This document shows, piece after piece, positions 7,288-8,333 of a stretch of 8,333 nucleotides of DNA (position 1 is its first letter; every line of letters begins with the position of its first letter). The stretch comes from Campylobacterales bacterium (GTDB lineage Bacteria; Campylobacterota; Campylobacteria; Campylobacterales; JAADDG01), in the NCBI GenBank assembly GCA_027009865.1, contig JALVCR010000235.1, positions 1 to 8,333 on the forward strand, given 5' to 3'. The translations under genes and the position numbers were made by a program. The notes beneath the pieces are model-generated. The model saw only the letters and a program-made list of their open reading frames with translations, was not told the origin of the DNA and made no database searches.

Positions 7288-8333
7288 ATGAACGCAAATA
7301 TGGCGCCAATAAGCGTAACGGCTCTTAATAATCAGATAAAAACTCTTCTTGAGAGCACCTTTTTGGATGTGTATGTAAAAGGGGAGCTTTCAAGAATTAC
7401 ATATCACACTTCGGGGCATATCTATTTTACCCTAAAAGATGACAGCTCTTCAATATCTTGCGTTATGTTTAGAGGAAACAACAGAAAGCTTAAATTCAGA
7501 CTCGAAGAGGGTATGGCCGTTTTTATAAGGGGCGCAATAAGCGTTTACTCTCCAAGGGGAAGTTATCAGATAAACTGTTTTGAAATAGAGCCGGCAGGCG
7601 AGGGGGCTTTGGCTTTAGCTTTTGAACAGCTTAAGAGAAAACTTGAAAAAAAGGGGTATTTTGATAAAACAAAAAAGAAAGAGATTCCTAAATTTATAGA
7701 TAAGATAGCCATAGTTACTTCAAGAACCGGAGCGGCTATTGAAGATATGATAAGGGTTGCCAAAAAAAGGTGGCCTTTAGTGAAAATAGTTTTAATAGAT
7801 ACTCTAGTTCAGGGAGAGTATGCGGCCGAGGATATTGCTAAAAATATTAAGATAGCTGATAAATTGGGAGCGGATGTGATAATAGTGGGAAGAGGGGGCG
7901 GAAGCGTAGAAGATCTTTGGCCGTTTAACGAAGAGGTTGTAGCAGATGCTATTTTTGAAGCCAAAACTCCAATAGTTTCGGCAGTTGGGCATGAGATAGA
8001 TTTTTTGATAAGCGATTTTACAGCAGACCTTAGAGCTCCTACCCCCTCGGCGGCTATGGAGATGATACTTCCCGATATTAACGAAATGAGAATTTATCTT
8101 GATTCCCTTTTTGAAGGTTTTGAGCTTCAGATGAAAACTATTTTGCATAAAAAGGAGCAGATTTTAAATCATCTTTATAATCTCTACGAGCAAAACAGTA
8201 TCGATTCTAAAATTTCTCTCTTTGAAAAGGAGATAGAGAATTTAAGGGAGAGATTTTTTAGCTATATTAAATTGATAGCCGATAAAAAAAATAGAGACCT
8301 TTTGCAAATGAAAACCTCTCTGCAAAAGGCTAT
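7288..8333 (+). CDS. xseA: Exodeoxyribonuclease VII large subunit (3' end outside window)
   Basis: Catalytic subunit of exonuclease VII, which with several copies of the small subunit XseB degrades single-stranded DNA from both ends into oligonucleotides during repair. The visible 348 codons contain an N-terminal OB-fold (about 8-103: ISVTALNNQIKTLLE, VKGELSR, SGHIYFTLKD, CVMFRG) and most of the catalytic domain: KIAIVTSRTGAAIEDM (139-154), GRGGGSVEDLWPFN (201-214), SAVGHEIDFLISDF (231-244) and ADLRAPTPSAAME (246-258). A charged coiled-coil region starts at about 265 and runs to the edge. The family is usually 400-460 residues, so roughly the last quarter is missing here. The start follows AGGAG (7278-7282), which overlaps the TAG stop of the dehydrogenase, with a 5-nt spacer; the two genes are therefore probably one transcript. 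xseB is not in the window. Confidence 0.95.
   Translation, partial: MNANMAPISVTALNNQIKTLLESTFLDVYVKGELSRITYHTSGHIYFTLKDDSSSISCVMFRGNNRKLKFRLEEGMAVFIRGAISVYSPRGSYQINCFEIEPAGEGALALAFEQLKRKLEKKGYFDKTKKKEIPKFIDKIAIVTSRTGAAIEDMIRVAKKRWPLVKIVLIDTLVQGEYAAEDIAKNIKIADKLGADVIIVGRGGGSVEDLWPFNEEVVADAIFEAKTPIVSAVGHEIDFLISDFTADLRAPTPSAAMEMILPDINEMRIYLDSLFEGFELQMKTILHKKEQILNHLYNLYEQNSIDSKISLFEKEIENLRERFFSYIKLIADKKNRDLLQMKTSLQKA

Noticed and set aside
7804..8148. Minus-strand open frame of 114 codons
   Set aside because: It is fully antisense to the conserved catalytic part of xseA; its residues resemble no family.

Overview
The window looks like chromosomal DNA of a member of the Campylobacterota (formerly Epsilonproteobacteria). 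The evidence is AT-rich sequence, Arg codons that are mostly AGA, frequent ATA for Ile, very short intergenic gaps, and the gene order hrcA-grpE-dnaK with no dnaJ behind it, as in Campylobacter and Helicobacter. A large-type NAD-dependent glutamate dehydrogenase of about 1050 residues fits the environmental (Nautilia/Nitratiruptor/Sulfurimonas-like) members better than the host-associated ones. I infer this and do not assign a genus.

Layout. The left edge (1-494, minus strand) holds the N-terminal 164 codons of a major facilitator superfamily transporter. A divergent spacer of 140 bp separates it from the heat-shock operon on the plus strand: hrcA (repressor), grpE (nucleotide exchange factor) and dnaK (Hsp70). 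The spacer has a consensus sigma-70-type promoter. A HAIR-like inverted repeat (the HspR operator) lies over its -35, and a CIRCE-like repeat (the HrcA operator) covers the likely transcription start and the ribosome-binding region. This is the most informative regulatory feature of the window and suggests control by two heat-shock repressors acting on one promoter.

A long stem-loop spans the end of dnaK. About 130 bp further on, a second promoter precedes a short-form NAD-glutamate dehydrogenase whose start I place at 4118, not at the first in-frame ATG at 4088. The 5' part of xseA (exonuclease VII large subunit) follows 8 bp behind it and runs off the right edge, so these two genes are probably co-transcribed.

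How the genes work together. HrcA represses its own operon. GrpE drives ADP/ATP exchange on DnaK in the protein-folding cycle. Their partner DnaJ and the putative second repressor HspR must be encoded elsewhere. The glutamate dehydrogenase links amino-acid catabolism or nitrogen balance to 2-oxoglutarate, and XseA belongs to DNA repair, so that pair has no obvious functional link. I see no mobile element, tRNA, rRNA, CRISPR array or undescribed multi-gene system. The points worth following are the regulatory layout, the histidine-rich GrpE tail and the compact dehydrogenase.
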